A DNA stretch of 64,000 bases from Balaenoptera acutorostrata (GCF_949987535.1 NC_080079.1:57523000-57586999); one strand, 5' to 3'. Shown: positions 33,825-45,789, counted from the stretch's first letter. The notes: generated from the letters alone by a model not told the origin. Translations and numbers: made by a program.

Positions 33825-34048
33825 CGGTGTTTCTCAACCTCAGCACTACTGGTATTTGAGGCTGGATAATTCTTGTTGTAGGGGGCTGTCCTGTGCATTG
33901 TAGGATGTTTAGCAGTATCCCTGGCCTCAAATCACTACATGCCAGTGGTATCTGCTCCCAGACGTTAACAACTAAAAATGCCTTCACACGTTGCCGATGT
34001 CTCATGGGGGAAAAGGTTGCCCCATATTGGGAACCACTAATATAAGCC
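33825..34048 (-). mobile_element. MER5A-type hAT DNA transposon
   Basis: 'gtgtttctcaacctcagcac', 'ggggctgtcctgtgcattg' and 'taggatgtttagcagtatcc' follow reversed MER5A from end to end. The right inverted repeat is 'gggaaccacta'. Bases 34048-34530 hold nothing recognised. Confidence 0.85.
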
Positions 34049-34529
34049 AATATCCTTGGCTAGTGCCATTAATTGAACAAAGGAAGGCAAACTGAATCTA
34101 CTCATCCAATGGGCAGGAGGGGATCTGAGTACCAGGAGCCAGAAAGAGCTGAGAGAAGGCGGCGTGAAATCATGGCAACACATGGAACTCCCAGATGATT
34201 AGCAAGAACAGAGCCCAGTTGGCCTTTTCATTTGTGAGGCACGGGGGTGACTTGCACCGATTTGAGCATACAGAATTGGGGCAGGTGGGGATGAGGAGGG
34301 TGATCAGGAGGAGGAGGACGGAGACCAGACACTGGAATGAGGACAGAAACAGTCCCCAGCTTGGGCCCGAGAACAGACTGGGCACAAGAAATCCCTACGC
34401 AGTTCCCAACACAGGGACCTTTGACAGGTGGCCTTGCAACAGAGACCCTCTCTTGTCTGCACTTTGAAGCCTGCCCCATGAAATGCAGCCTCGCGCCCAG
34501 GAGGCCTGCGGATCAAGGCGGTCTCAGCA

Positions 34530-34870
34530 GATCTACTCGGAGGGATTAGCCGGTGACATTACAGCTACATGACAGCCTCGTTATTATTACACACACACTC
34601 TCCCTGTCTAAGCTTCTGCACCCTGATTTGTTTATTTCTGAAAACTGTTTCCACCAAGACACCAAGCTGGGCTACGAGAGATAGCATTGACTCAGCCATT
34701 TCCCCATCCTCGGCATGAAAGGGTCTAAGAAGAATAATTTAAGCTCCTCTGGAGTGAGATCATTTAATGAATCTTCTCGATGCTAAGAGGTTTTATATGC
34801 CTTTTTAAAAACCCTTCCCCAAGCACGGGGCTATGATATTACCTTGGAGAGGGGAGAGATGAAGTGATAC
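34530..34870. promoter_or_regulatory. Candidate regulatory island I
   Basis: It contains an AP-1/MAF-type TGACTCAGC at 34688-34696, 'gatttgtttatttctg' (forkhead-like), 'agatcatttaatgaatc' and 'acattacagctacatgac'. No repeat was recognised. An enhancer role is inferred from composition. Confidence 0.42.
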
Positions 34871-35435
34871 ACGTATGCACAGCATACGGGGAGGAAGGAG
34901 GTGGTTTCCTTGGCAACAGCATCCATGTTCTGGCTTCCCTTGGCTAAACTGGAATATAGTGAAATACCTGCTTTGGGCGCCTCTCTTGCGAAAGGAAAGG
35001 AGTGGTTTTCTATTCAGGCACTCTCACAACCACGGGCCCACAGCTGGGGAGCCATGTTCTGTGAGTCTGACACATTTGATGAGGGCGAGGCAGTTAGCAA
35101 GCTGGCAAAAGTCCTCAGTCTTGGTTTGCAAAACCAAACCATCCTTTCCGGAGCCAAGGGAAAATGAAAGCAGCAAATACAGGAGGTTCAACTGGCCCAA
35201 CAGATAGGACTCCATCGCACATGGCCTTTGTATATCCACTGTTCTGCAACTTTCCAAACATGCCCAGCTCAAGAGATCAGACTCTGAAAGTCTACACACA
35301 ATGTGCTTCAAACGAGAATGGCTCAAAGAACAATGGAGAACTACCAAAAAATGTCCTCAGCTGATCCGCTCATATCTTTGGCAATCAAGAGGCAGCTATG
35401 GACCGAAAGCACAGTGCCTGGCACACAGTAGGATG
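34871..35435. other. Unique sequence, nothing recognised
   Basis: Overlapping open frames of up to 110 codons on both strands have no family resemblance. Confidence 0.3.
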
Positions 35436-35439
35436 CCAA

Positions 35440-35645
35440 CACCCACATTTGTGGACTTGGAGTCAGATAGACCTGGGTTTTTGCCCTGGCTTCACCGTTA
35501 ATGTTCCACATGACTTGGTACAAGTTCCATAAGCCCTGAGGCCTCAGTCTGCTCATCTGTAAAGTGGAGATAGAATTGCTGGGAAGATTATATGTGGTGA
35601 CCCATCAAATGCCTGGCACAGAGGAGGCATTCAGTCATGTTTTCT
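35440..35645 (+). repeat. MIR SINE, sense
   Basis: 'agtcagatagacctgggttt', 'gcctcagtctgctcatctg' and 'atgcctggcacagaggagg' follow MIR order. Confidence 0.8.
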
Positions 35646-36068
35646 TCTCACCACCAAGAAACAAGTAGGATCCTGTTTCTTTAGGACAGTGAAATTTACA
35701 AAAAACCAGAGCAGTGTCTTACGGAGCAGGAACAACTTCACCAAAGGAAACCATCTCTTTTCTATTTGTATATCTTTGTTCCCAGGGTGCTTTTGCAGAG
35801 ATGAGATGGCCCAGGCTGGGAAGGATCTGGATAGGCAGGACAGAAGGATCAACTCAGGCCGTACTGGAGAACGAGCTACAAGCCTGAGAGGATGTAAATG
35901 GGCCAAAGAGACTGTAAGCACTGAGGTCCAGGCAGGCCAGTGGTGGACAGCACTGTGGATGCCAGCGGTGGCTGCCAACCAAAGCATCAGCCATCAGCAG
36001 GGCCGGAGGTGGGGGGCTAAAAGAATGGGGAGGGGGACTGGCTCTTTGTGTCTGGGACATGGTCTTTA

Positions 36069-36426
36069 TTTTATTTTATTTTTTATATTTATTTATTTTA
36101 TTTATTTATTTATTTTGGCTGCATTGGGTCTTAGTTGCGGCATGTGGGATCTTTCGTTGCGGAGCATGGGCTCCTCTCTAGTTGTGGCGCACGGGCTCCA
36201 GGGCGCCTGGTCTCTGTAGTTGTGGCGTGCAGGTTCCAGAGTGCATGGGCTCTGTAGTTTGCGGCACGCAGGCTCTCTCGTTGAGGTGCACAAGCTCAGT
36301 AGTTGTGGCGCGTGGGCTTAGTTGCCCCGCCGCACGTGGGATCTTAGTTCCCCAACCAGGGATCAAACCCGCATCCCCTGCATTGGAAGGCAGATTCTTT
36401 ACCACTGGACCACCAGGGAAGTCCCA
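36069..36426 (-). mobile_element. CHR-type tRNA-derived SINE, full length, antisense
   Basis: Read on the minus strand it opens 'gggacttccctggtggtcca', with B box and body as at 32517, and ends in a (AAAT)n tail (36070-36115 on plus). Target duplications of 15 bp (14 matching) lie at 36054-36068 and 36427-36441. The 176-codon frame 35689-36219 runs into this SINE and is not a gene. Confidence 0.95.
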
Positions 36427-36679
36427 GGGACACGGTCTTTAGAACCAGATTCTCTATTTGAAGACCCTCACAGAAGATGCCCCACTATTTTTTGTTCTAA
36501 TATCTCACACCCCTTATTCCTATGAAGGCCTTTCTGGAGCCTCAGTTAAAATCGTGCTTCAATTTAAACATACATATCAGGACCAAAGATTTCCCATGAG
36601 AAGCACAGACTTCAGTCCTGATTCCTAGATTGATGCTCTTTCTAGAGACCCTTCTGAATACAAAACTGCATTGTTGTAC

Positions 36680-36805
36680 TGTTCTGATACTTACTGTGTG
36701 ACCTTGGGCAAAACCTTTGTAAGCCTGTACTTGTGGTCTATGTAATGACCACCTATTCCTAAAGTCACAGGACTGCTGTGAAGGTATATTTAACAGGCAG
36801 GCAGC
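36680..36805 (+). repeat. MIR fragment, sense
   Basis: 'gtgtgaccttgggcaaaac' is the MIR core and 'ggactgctgtgaaggtat' its 3' half. Bases 36442-36680 and 36805-37030 hold nothing recognised. Confidence 0.65.
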
Positions 36806-37029
36806 ATCGTGAGTGCAAATACACCATCTGTGTCTTTATTTCTCCTGCTTTTATGTCTTCTGGCCATCTGTGAAACAAGGGTTTGCTACTTAGCTGAAGA
36901 ATGTACAAGTAGGGGGCTTTTCCCCCAGGGGAAGGTGAAAAGGAATTGAAAATGCAATAATTTAAAAGTTCCTCTAAGCCAGTCATTTATAAATTTCTGA
37001 AAAAGAACATCATTAAAGGGATATTTGCA

Positions 37030-37395
37030 CCATAGATATTAAAATGAATGCTAAACCTACAATAATTAAAACAGTGTGGTACCATTCATTAAAATGAATG
37101 CTAAACCTACAATAATTAAAACAGTGTGGTACCAGCAAAGAAACTGGCAGACAGAGCAATGAAACAGACTCAGCAGATTTGAAATTTTAATATACTTTTA
37201 AGACAGAATTCCATATGGTTGTGGAAAAATATGGAATATCCAGTGAATTATGGTTTGGGATATTGATCAACCCATCAGGGAACAAATTTAAATTCTATCC
37301 CTACCTCACACCATACTTCACAATAAATTCCAGATAGGTTAAACATTAAAATAAAAAATCAACCATATTAAGAGAAAATGCAGATTAATGCTTAT
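37030..37395 (+). mobile_element. Old L1M LINE, ORF2 part 1, sense
   Basis: 'acaataattaaaacagtgtg' and 'atcaatggaacag'-like text (gagcaatgaaacagactc) mark L1 ORF2, with frameshifts and stops. The element seems to continue at 37925-38035 and 39765-40380 after insertions. Confidence 0.75.
37038..37134 (+). repeat. 50-bp-period tandem duplication inside L1M
   Basis: 37038-37084 recurs at 37088-37134 with no visible difference over 47 bp. The copies are separated by 3 bases. Confidence 0.9.
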
Positions 37396-37404
37396 ATTAT
37401 CTTT

Positions 37405-37918
37405 GGATTGTGTGCCAGACATCTTTTATGCCCCTTCTCACATCCTCTCAGCCCACTTTTGCTCTGGCTATAGCTGTAGCAGCCACTATACTAGGTGCAG
37501 TCTGCCAACCCCTCGCCTCAGCTACACCATCTCTCTCTCTCACTCTCTTGCTCTCGCTCTCTCTTTCTCTCCTCAGCTTCTCTGACACAGCCCTGGGGGG
37601 CACTGGCATTAGCCCACTCAGCCATTCTGGTGTTGCACAAACCTGGAAGTGCAAGGGATTTAACACCCCCTAGGGCAACACTTGGCTTTGGGAGATAAAA
37701 GCCTCAGGGAGACAATTTTGGCGCACGTTGCACTCAGTTCCTATAGTGAACCAGCAGGACTGAACCTCCACTTCCCTTGTTTTGGCTTCCCCTCCTTCCC
37801 TGTTTCACTCTTTCCAGCCTCCCACTCCTCTTCCCTGGGATCATTTATCAAAATAAACTGCATGTGAACCTTGTCACAAGTTCTGCTTTTGGGAGACCCA
37901 GGCCAAGATGACTGGGTA
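37405..37918 (+). mobile_element. LTR-like block inserted in L1M
   Basis: The block begins 'tgtgccagacatcttttatg', holds a CT-rich tract (37530-37570) and an AATAAA polyadenylation signal, and ends in 'ctgcttttgggagacccag', which resembles the end of ERVL-type LTRs. The exact family is not certain. Noncoding. Confidence 0.45.
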
Positions 37919-37924
37919 AGGCCT

Positions 37925-38035
37925 AAGCACAGCACTAAATGGAGAAAACATAAAGAAAAATATCCAGAGATTCACTTTCTTTAAAACGTTTAACTTTTGT
38001 ACATCAAAATATACCATGTACATGCTTTCCTTCTC
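37925..38035 (+). mobile_element. Old L1M LINE, ORF2 part 2, sense
   Basis: 'acataaagaaaaatatcc' followed by 'acttttgtacatcaaaatat' matches the ORF2 stretch that follows part 1 in L1. Confidence 0.6.
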
Positions 38036-38082
38036 TTCCAGAACAACTTAGGCCAAAACCATTAGTGGGGTCAAGCAAGGTA

Positions 38083-38430
38083 GGCATCCATACAAGGTGG
38101 GCAACGATGGGGTGTCAGGGGGCAACAAGGGGTCTCAAAGTCTGAACAGGGCAAAGGGGGCACACCTGAGAGTGGGATGTGGACCAGTGGGGGTGTCAGA
38201 GCTCACATGCAGTGAAGGGGGCATATGTGAGGGCAGGTGGCCTATGTGGGATGTCAGAGCCCAAGTGGGGTGAGGAGAGCATCTGAGGAGTGGGGGACAG
38301 CCCAGGATGGGTTATCACAGTCTGAGGAGAGTGAGGAGGTAGCCATGCAGAGGGGTGGGCCAGCATGTGGTGCTGGAGCCTCACAGGATGAGAAGGGCAT
38401 CCGCACTGAGAGGGAGGGGGGGTGTGCTAG
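38083..38430 (+). repeat. Degenerate minisatellite, about 60-bp unit, about 6 copies
   Basis: Units begin with GGCATCC or GGCACACC/GGCATATG/GCATCTG variants at about 38083, 38159, 38220, 38279, 38338 and 38396, each with 'gtgtcagagc'-like and 'tgaggag/tgaaggg' phrases. Units are highly diverged, so the array is old. It sits within the L1M region. Confidence 0.65.
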
Positions 38431-38469
38431 GCAGTGACAGTGATGGGAAATTGATTACATACAAAGTAC

Positions 38470-39760
38470 TGATAAAACAACAAAACATATTGTAGATGAT
38501 GGGATGGGAGCCAGGTTTCTCGCGTCATAGAAGACAGTTACAACAATGGAAAGAGAGAAAGCTAGAACATACCCCATGGTGTATGGTTGGAGTCTGAGAC
38601 CTTAAACTCATGGTTTTAGGAACATATATATGTTTTTAACATATGTAGATATATAGATATAAATATAGATATAATAAATGTAGATGTAAAGGTGTGAATG
38701 TATGCTTACATGTTTATGTCCATGAAAGAAAACTGGGAGAAGTGACACCCCAATGGTAATGAGCACACCTAGGACCCAGGTTTTGGCTTCTAAATACTAT
38801 TCTCCACTAAAAGGTGCCAGGGTTCCTTCAAGAAATGGCTGATTCCAGGGCTGAGGAGGAACACCTTGGCTTGCCAGAAAACAAGGAAGTACTCAAAGAA
38901 TGATGGGGACAAAATCAAAAAGACACAGAACCCACTTGAAGGGGCACCTACTGGCCAAGCCGAGGACAACTGGAGCATCAGAATAAACAATGACATGAAT
39001 GGATTACAGACCACTGCATAAAACAGAAGTCCATGAGTTTACATGATAAAAATATACAAATGAATAAATTGAAAGTTTGAAGAACAAGATATTTACATAG
39101 TCTCAAAATATCTCCCCACAAAATATGTACTAATTACAAAGGGGAAAGGTAATTTTACAATGGGGAAACCTGGCAGACACCACCTTAATCAAGTGATCAA
39201 AGCTTCACTCTGTAATGAGACCAATCCAAATCATATGTGAGCTGATGGGATGCAGTGAGAACTCCGCATCACTTCTGATGTCCTGCCCAATATGGATAAG
39301 CCAGAGCAAACAAGAGGAAACATGAGAAAACGCACTTCGATGGATATTCAACAAAACAACTGGCCTGTGTTTTTCAACAGTGCGAAGGTCATGAAAGCCT
39401 AAGGAACTGTTGCAGACTGAGAAGAATAAAGAGACATGACAACTAAGTGCAATACACGATTCTGAACTGGATCCTTCTGCTACAAACGACACTGGGACAA
39501 TCAGCAAAGGTTGAATGATGTCTGAAGAATAGCTTGTACCCATGTACAAGGTCAGCTTACTGATTTTGATGGTTGTATTATGGTCGTGTAGAAGAATGTC
39601 CTTGTTGGTAGGAAGTACGCACTAAAGTACCCAGGGATGATGGGCATCAGGTCAACAACTTACCCTCAAAAGGGTCTGGGGAAAAAAAGGTCTTTGTACT
39701 GTACTTGCAACTTTTCGATAAGCCTGAGAGTATTTCAAAATAAAAGTAAAAAACAAAAAA
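38470..39760 (+). mobile_element. L1M LINE 3' UTR, sense
   Basis: 'aacagaagtccatgagttta', 'cctggcagacaccaccttaa', 'gaactccgcatcacttctga' and 'tatttcaaaataaaagtaaa' follow the long 3' UTR of old L1M subfamilies through to the poly(A) end. Bases 38636-38695 are TAGATA-rich. Confidence 0.75.
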
Positions 39761-39764
39761 AACA

Positions 39765-40380
39765 TATAAAAATGTAAAAGACAAACTGGAAAAACGCAAA
39801 TCATATGGTAGAAAAAGACATATCCTCAACATAAAAACAATCCTTCAAATTGCATTAGAAAAAATATGAATGCTCAGACGGAAAAAAAATGACAAAAGAT
39901 GAACAAATAATGCCCAAGAAATAAATGTCCAACAAACATGAAAAAGTTTACCTTCTCTGGAAACCAAAGAAATGCAAATGAAAATGAGAAACTATGATTT
40001 TTGGCCCTTCAATTTGCAAAATCTATTTTTATATAATAATATCTCATATTGGCAAGAGTGTAAGAAAACAGGTACTTTGATTTACGGCTGGTAGGAGTGT
40101 AAATTCACACAATCGTGGAGGACAGTTTAGCAATTTGTATCAAAAGCCTTAACATTTTGCAAAGCCATTGCCCCAGTGAGTCTATTTCCAGGAATGTCTC
40201 CTTAGGAAATAATCACAAGTGTTCACAAATATTTATTGCAGGGTTGCTTGTAAAGAGAAACAATTAAGGGAACAGATAAATTTGCCACAATACATCCAAA
40301 CAATAGAATACTATGGCAACCATTAAAAATTATTCAATCAAATATTATTTAATGACCCCTGTGCATATAAATGTAGCTGT
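39765..40380 (+). mobile_element. Old L1M LINE, ORF2 part 3, sense
   Basis: 'accaaagaaatgcaaatg', 'gtaggagtgtaaattcac', 'gaggacagtttagcaattt' and 'aatagaatactatggcaacc' are landmarks of the ORF2 C-terminal region in an ancient L1. Confidence 0.75.
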
Positions 40381-41090
40381 ATTAGCATTAATATTCAAAT
40401 CCTGGTGGCTCTGAGCTACCACCTGCATAACTTCAAAGTGTTATCACCTCCCTCCGCAAACCTCCCCCAGGTGTTGCTGGGAGACACTGCAGGTGCCTCA
40501 CCTGTCCTCAGGAGCAAACCTAACCCGCTCTCCTGCAGAGACTGCCCACCTCGGGAACTGCTCCCTGGCACCATCCCACACTGCCACTCAGTTCTAGCAC
40601 CACACTGACACTGTGTTGGACCTGACCCCACAGCGGGCCTCCTTGAGCTCTGAGTCTCACCACGACTTTTATTAATGCCTCTCAGTCAGCTTCTGCCCCA
40701 TCCCCTCTCCCATCTGGGCCAAAACCCAATTCTTCAGGCCAGACAGGGGTCTCCCTTCTTGTCCCACCCAGGTGCCACCCCTCCGAAAAAAAATCTCCAA
40801 AATCTCCTCCATTCAACTACAAAGAAGTAAATTCCCTTCTGCATAAACAATTTCTGGGGGTGGGGAAGGGGAATCAGCAGGTCTACCCCCTGGAAGAAAC
40901 AGGCTGGTCCCAGCTCTGTCTCAGGATGGACACAGGTACAAGTAGAGACAAATGCATGAACAAACAAAGATAAGTAAATAAAAGCCCAGAATGTTACCTA
41001 CAGCAAAAGGTTACCTGTGTTCATTGCCTTGGGGTGAAAAAAATGAGTGATTTATAATTTTTGTTTGTTTGTTTACCTAGATTTCATAAA
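40381..41090. other. Unique sequence, nothing firmly recognised
   Basis: GC-rich 40400-40950, then A-rich to 41090. No gene or repeat was identified. Confidence 0.3.
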
Positions 41091-41094
41091 ACTG

Positions 41095-41812
41095 TCCCTT
41101 TAAATCTGTTATTTATTGGAATACAGAATAACAATTATAAAATATGTGTAAGTTTAAAACAAGAACACCCATAACCCAAGCATATACCCATCACCCTATG
41201 ACTCACTCATAGACTCACCCACGTACCCACCGCCAGCTGAATGCACTGAACCGACCACACTTTCAGGCCCCTGTATCCCTCATGATCCCTGTCCCTTCCC
41301 TCCCCACAGCAGTAACCACACAGCACCACCCGAAACTTGGCTCTTCTCATTCCTTTGCTCTTCTTTGTAATTTTACTATAGTATATGTTTGTACCCCTAA
41401 ACAGTAATTTTGCATCTGACTTAATTTCCCATAAATAAAATCACACTCCGTGTATTCCTCTGAGACGTGCTCTTTTCACTCAACATTCTGTTCCTGAGAT
41501 ATAGACAGGTTGTCTGAAGCTGTGATTCACTCATTCTCCGTGGTATGAACACAGGTGAGTTACTAATCCATTCTACTGTGATGGGCATCTGGGTCACGTC
41601 TTTCTATTTTACTATCACTGGTAATGCTGTGTTGACATTCTCATCCACATCTCGCGGAACACATGGCCACAAGATTTTCTAGGTTCTACTCCCAGGAACA
41701 GACTTGTGGGACACAGGGTGTGAGCATCTCTGACTTTTATGGATGATGTCTAGTTGTTTCCCATAATGATGGGCCAATTCACTCTCCCCCCACCCCCCAG
41801 CAGTATTTAAGT
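41095..41812 (-). mobile_element. Old L1M LINE, antisense
   Basis: 'ttattggaatacagaataac', 'ctcttttcactcaacattc' and 'tactcccaggaacagact' are reversed L1M 3' UTR/ORF2 landmarks. Strongly diverged. Confidence 0.7.
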
Positions 41813-42114
41813 GACAAGACTGGGGTCTATTTAGAAGGTTCAGAAATGAGGACTGCCTCCACCATGAAGCCCTCCTCAGGCACATCTTCTTTGGCTGCTG
41901 GAGTTGCTCTTAGGAACAAAAAGTGATCAAATGGTACCTCTTTCCTAAAAACACAAGTGGCGATCACGTCCTGCTCTCCCAACCCATCTTCAGTTGTTCT
42001 TGGTCCTCTCTGGGCAATCTGAGCCATGTTCTTGGTGGAGTCCTTCGCCCTCCAGAGCCAGAGAAGCATCTCTGAAGTGCCCTGACAGGAGCCCTGGGGT
42101 GGGCCAGTCCCTGC

Positions 42115-42228
42115 CCCCACTCACCAGGTGGTCCTGGGCAGGTCACTTCTTCCTGGGGAGTGAGGCAAGGGGATCGGGCTGGACAGCCTCTGAGGCCCCT
42201 TCCACCTTCAAGCTGCATGACTAAATCT
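42115..42228 (+). repeat. MIR (MIRc-like), sense
   Basis: 'cctgggcaggtcacttctt' followed by 'gctggacagcctctgaggcc' matches MIR with the alternative 3' end. Bases 41812-42115 and 42228-42530 hold nothing recognised. Confidence 0.6.
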
Positions 42229-42534
42229 TCCTGCTGCCTTTGCACCTGCCTGACAACATCAGCCATAAATGAGGCAACCGCTGGGGGCAACCGCATTCCT
42301 CACCAATGCCCTCACCCCAATACATCCTGCAAGTTGTGCAGTAGGAAGAGATGGTGATTTCCCAGGGTCACACCTCTGTCTTGCCTTGGCTCAGGGATGA
42401 AAGCTGCAGGGACCCCCATAGCCCCATCACTCTACCCCGGTTCCCTGAGGTGCCTACTGCCGGGAGCCCCTAGATAGGAGTCCCAAATGAGAACCTTTGT
42501 GCCCACCTTCTCTCTTGTTTTCTTCCTATTGTGT

Positions 42535-42782
42535 TAAAGAATGGAGTCATCAGACCTGCATCTGAGTCCTGGCTGACTTTTCAGCCTGTGTGACCTTGAC
42601 CCGATCACTTAACTTCTCTGAACTTCAGTTTCCTCATGCACAAAATGATGACAACAATACCTAGCCCATAGCTCTGTTGCGAGGGCATGATCTCACATAT
42701 GAGATCACATACTTGGAGCACTTAGCACAGTGCCTGGCACAGAGAACACGTTCAATAAGTAAATAAATAAATAAATACTATT
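42535..42782 (+). repeat. MIR SINE, sense, ending in (AAAT)n
   Basis: 'tgagtcctggctgactttt', 'cttcagtttcctcatgcac' and 'agtgcctggcacagagaac' follow MIR. An AAAT tetranucleotide run closes it. Confidence 0.85.
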
Positions 42783-43200
42783 AAAATATGGCTCCGTTTG
42801 GACAGTATGGACCCCACCATGGCAAGGTTAACCTGAGCTGGGAGAATTCAGCTCTTCCCAATTTGTTACAGAGAAGGACTTTTTGAAACTCCAGCCTGCT
42901 GCTCAGCATTGAAGCAAATGGAAAATGGTTTCAGCCTGTCCTTGAGAGGAGGACAGAGCAGCCTGGAGAGGCAGCAGCAAGGACAAAACGGTGAGGCCCA
43001 CCTAGGGAGGCAGAGGCTCAGGCAGAAACATCCAAGCCCACGTGCTTGTCCAAAGAGGCAATACTCCAACACCTCTTACGAAGGCTTTGGTGTTTCATTT
43101 AACTAGATTTGATGGAAGGTTTTTTTCTCAGAAATTCTCCTTGCACACTGTGTGTCTCTATCCTAGTACACTGACCACAGTCTGCATGCACAGACACGAT

Positions 43201-43220
43201 GTGTGTGTGTGTGTGTGTGT
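43201..43220 (+). repeat. (GT)10 microsatellite
   Basis: A perfect dinucleotide run. The surrounding 42783-43395 holds nothing else recognised. Confidence 0.9.
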
Positions 43221-43394
43221 TTGTGTGAGCACATGCCCACCCAGGAGCGCACATGAGCACCCTGGTGGGTCCTCACCCCACCTTATGTAACCACCCTAGT
43301 GCAGGGATTGTGTTGGAATCATCCCTGGATTTCCATGAGACTAGTCCAGAGGTTTACACATGAGCACACTCAACAGGCACATGTGTTTATCAAG

Positions 43395-43820
43395 AATCTT
43401 CAAGTATTGATTGAACACACACCTACCACGGGCCAGGGGCTTGGTAGGTGCTGGGCAAATAGATGTGACTATGCCTTAACCCCTGACCTCAGGGGCCTCA
43501 CAATCCAGTGGGAAAGGCAAGCCAAGGTCAACGGTGGTAGCAGCCAAAGCGAGAAAATCCTAGGCAGAAGCAGAGCAAAGGCACAGAGGCCAGAGGTTGC
43601 TTCGTGTGTGCAGTGTGATGAGTTGGCTGGAACAGCTGCAGCTTTGGCTACCCAGAGAGGCTTAACGTGATAAGACTTGAGAAACAGGCTGGGCCTGTAG
43701 GTCACCAAAAATAAGGGACTTCTTGAGGCAATATAGACCCATGGAAGGCTTCAATACGATGAATCTATGTTTTAGCACAATCATTCAGGGGCAATATGGA
43801 GAATAATTTGAAAATTAAGT
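43395..43820 (-). repeat. L2 LINE, antisense
   Basis: 'attgattgaacacacaccta', 'cttggtaggtgctgggcaa' and 'gcagagcaaaggcacagagg' match antisense L2. Confidence 0.65.
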
Positions 43821-43824
43821 GTAT

Positions 43825-44003
43825 AAATAAACAACAAGGTCCTACTGTATAGCACAGAGAACTATATGCAATATCCTGTGATAAACCATAATGGAAAATA
43901 ATATGAAAAGGAATATATATGTGCATAACTGAATCACTTTGCTGGACAGCAGAAATTAACACAACACTGTAAATCAATTATACTTCAATAAAATTTTTTA
44001 AAA
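43825..44003 (+). mobile_element. L1 LINE 3' UTR end, sense, young
   Basis: 'aacaacaaggtcctactgta', 'ataaaccataatggaaaata' and 'aactgaatcactttgctgga' are close to the cetartiodactyl L1 3' UTR and end in a short A-rich tail. Confidence 0.85.
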
Positions 44004-44004
44004 A

Positions 44005-44975
44005 ATTAAATGTATAAGAGTGGTAAAACTCAATAAAATGATTGAAAGCTGAAGAAAGATTTCAAAAAAGAGGTCAAAAATACAAAGGGAAAAGGAAGAA
44101 AAAATGATAAAGCTAGAGGACCAATCCAGGAAGTCTAATATATATAATTATAAGAGTTCCCAGAAAGATAGAACCAAAGAAACAGAGGGAAGGAAGTCAT
44201 CCAAGAAATAATTTGGGAAAATTTCCCAGAAATAGAGGGCATGAGTTTGTAAACTAAAAGTTCCATTAAGTGCTCAACACAATGGATAAAAATAGAACTT
44301 CAGCACAGTCTGAAGGTCAACTTTTAGACTTCTGGCGACAAGAAGGGCCCACAAGCTTTCTCAAGCTTTCACAAGGAAAAAAAAGCAGGTAATATACTCA
44401 GAATTGTGAAGCAGAATGACATTGACTTCTTCACATCACTGGAAACCAAAAGATAATAGCGAAAATTTTCACATTTTAAAAAAGGAGCCAACTCTCAATA
44501 CCTAACAAGTGTGATTTTCCAAAAGGCAAAAATTTTGCCTCTTGTGGATTTTTTCTTAAAAGCTATTGGAGGATGTGCTCTGACAAAGCAAAGTTGTAAA
44601 CTAAAATAGAGGGATACTGAAGATATAGGAAACTCTGACAAAGGAGAGATAGGAAGGGCATCCCTAGGATGGTAGTAAAGGAAGACCGCAAGATGAGGCA
44701 ATGGCCAGGCATAGGGCACTGCCAGTTCTGAAGGCTCAGGTCAGAGAGTCTGGGTGACACTATTTCAGGACAATGAAATTGATAGAGTGTCTGATGCATG
44801 TGAAAGCCTGGGAGAAGGCACAGGCAGCAAAGACTTTGGAGGTGAATTAGTGATCATCACATGTATAGGCAAGCAAGCAAAAGAACAAGATAGTTATTAG
44901 CTCTGGGGAAAACAAAAAGAAAAGTAAAGTATACTACACAGAAGTAGTTGCCTCCTTAAACAATAAACATACATG
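44005..44975 (+). mobile_element. HAL1-like / L1M remnant, sense
   Basis: 'ggaaaatttcccagaaata', 'aaccaaaagataatagcg' and 'ctattggaggatgtgctctg' follow a half-L1 (HAL1) or L1M element. All frames are broken. Confidence 0.55.
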
Positions 44976-45169
44976 AATTTGACAAAATTTAAAAATGGAA
45001 ACAGCCCACTTATTCAAATGTACACATCCGAATCCTCTTCCCCTCCTTCCTGCTTCCCCAAAGTGCCCAGAATGGGCCAAGCCAAACTCAAATACCACCC
45101 TCTGTTCATTCCCAAGTAGGCAGTTTCCCTTTTAGGAACAGGAGTTATTTGGCCCCAGTTGGGGGAAAA

Positions 45170-45440
45170 AAAACAAGAAAATAAATTTGAAAAGAGACCT
45201 GTAAGACTAAAAGGGAGAAACCTGGTAATTAGCGCTTCAGACAGATAATAAATTCTGAATCTCACAAATAAGGCTTTACGAGTTGAGTGTGCATAATTGA
45301 TACCCCAGCCTGGAGAGCCTATCAGATCACCTTAATCCCACTTTTTGTCTTATGCATTTTAAATTATGCAGTTCTTTTGAAAACCAGAAATACTGCCTTT
45401 GTATAATCAGACAGCTCACTCCACAGGGTGCCAATTTAGG
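45170..45440. promoter_or_regulatory. Candidate regulatory island J
   Basis: It contains 'ctggtaattagcgcttc' near 45223, 'gtgcataattgatacc', 'tatgcattttaaattatgc' and 'ctttgtataatcagac', with no recognised repeat. An enhancer role is inferred. Confidence 0.4.
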
Positions 45441-45789
45441 ATCTCCACAGTGGGTTTGGCCAGAGATGCTTGCCTTGAAGTCTAGAGATGTGTTTGCAGT
45501 CAAACCACAGTGATCAGTGCCGGGGCTCAAGTCTGCTCCATTCTGTCCGCATCTGCTGCCTACAGACCTCTCCAACCCGGCGACTCCACTGGGAGACAGC
45601 CATCTGCGGGGCACCAGGCAGAGTGAGAATGGTGCCAAGACTAGGCAGGTGAAAGGCTCAGAATTCTCAGGCTGCTCAGATACTCCCCGAGGATCATGTC
45701 CAGCTCCAGCCACCCAGGTGCAGCAGGGAACACATGCTGGTCACTTCTCAGTTCCACATGCTTCTCACTGCAGACCGGGTATAGGACTT

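Noticed and set aside
35689..36219. 176-codon plus-strand open frame
   Set aside because: Its last third runs into the antisense CHR SINE, and the rest resembles nothing known.
37405..37918. Endogenous retrovirus with coding capacity
   Set aside because: Only LTR-like sequence is visible; no gag, pol or env reading frames adjoin it.
38083..38430. Possible CRISPR-like repeat-spacer array
   Set aside because: Units are diverged and contiguous without constant repeats, and the DNA is mammalian.
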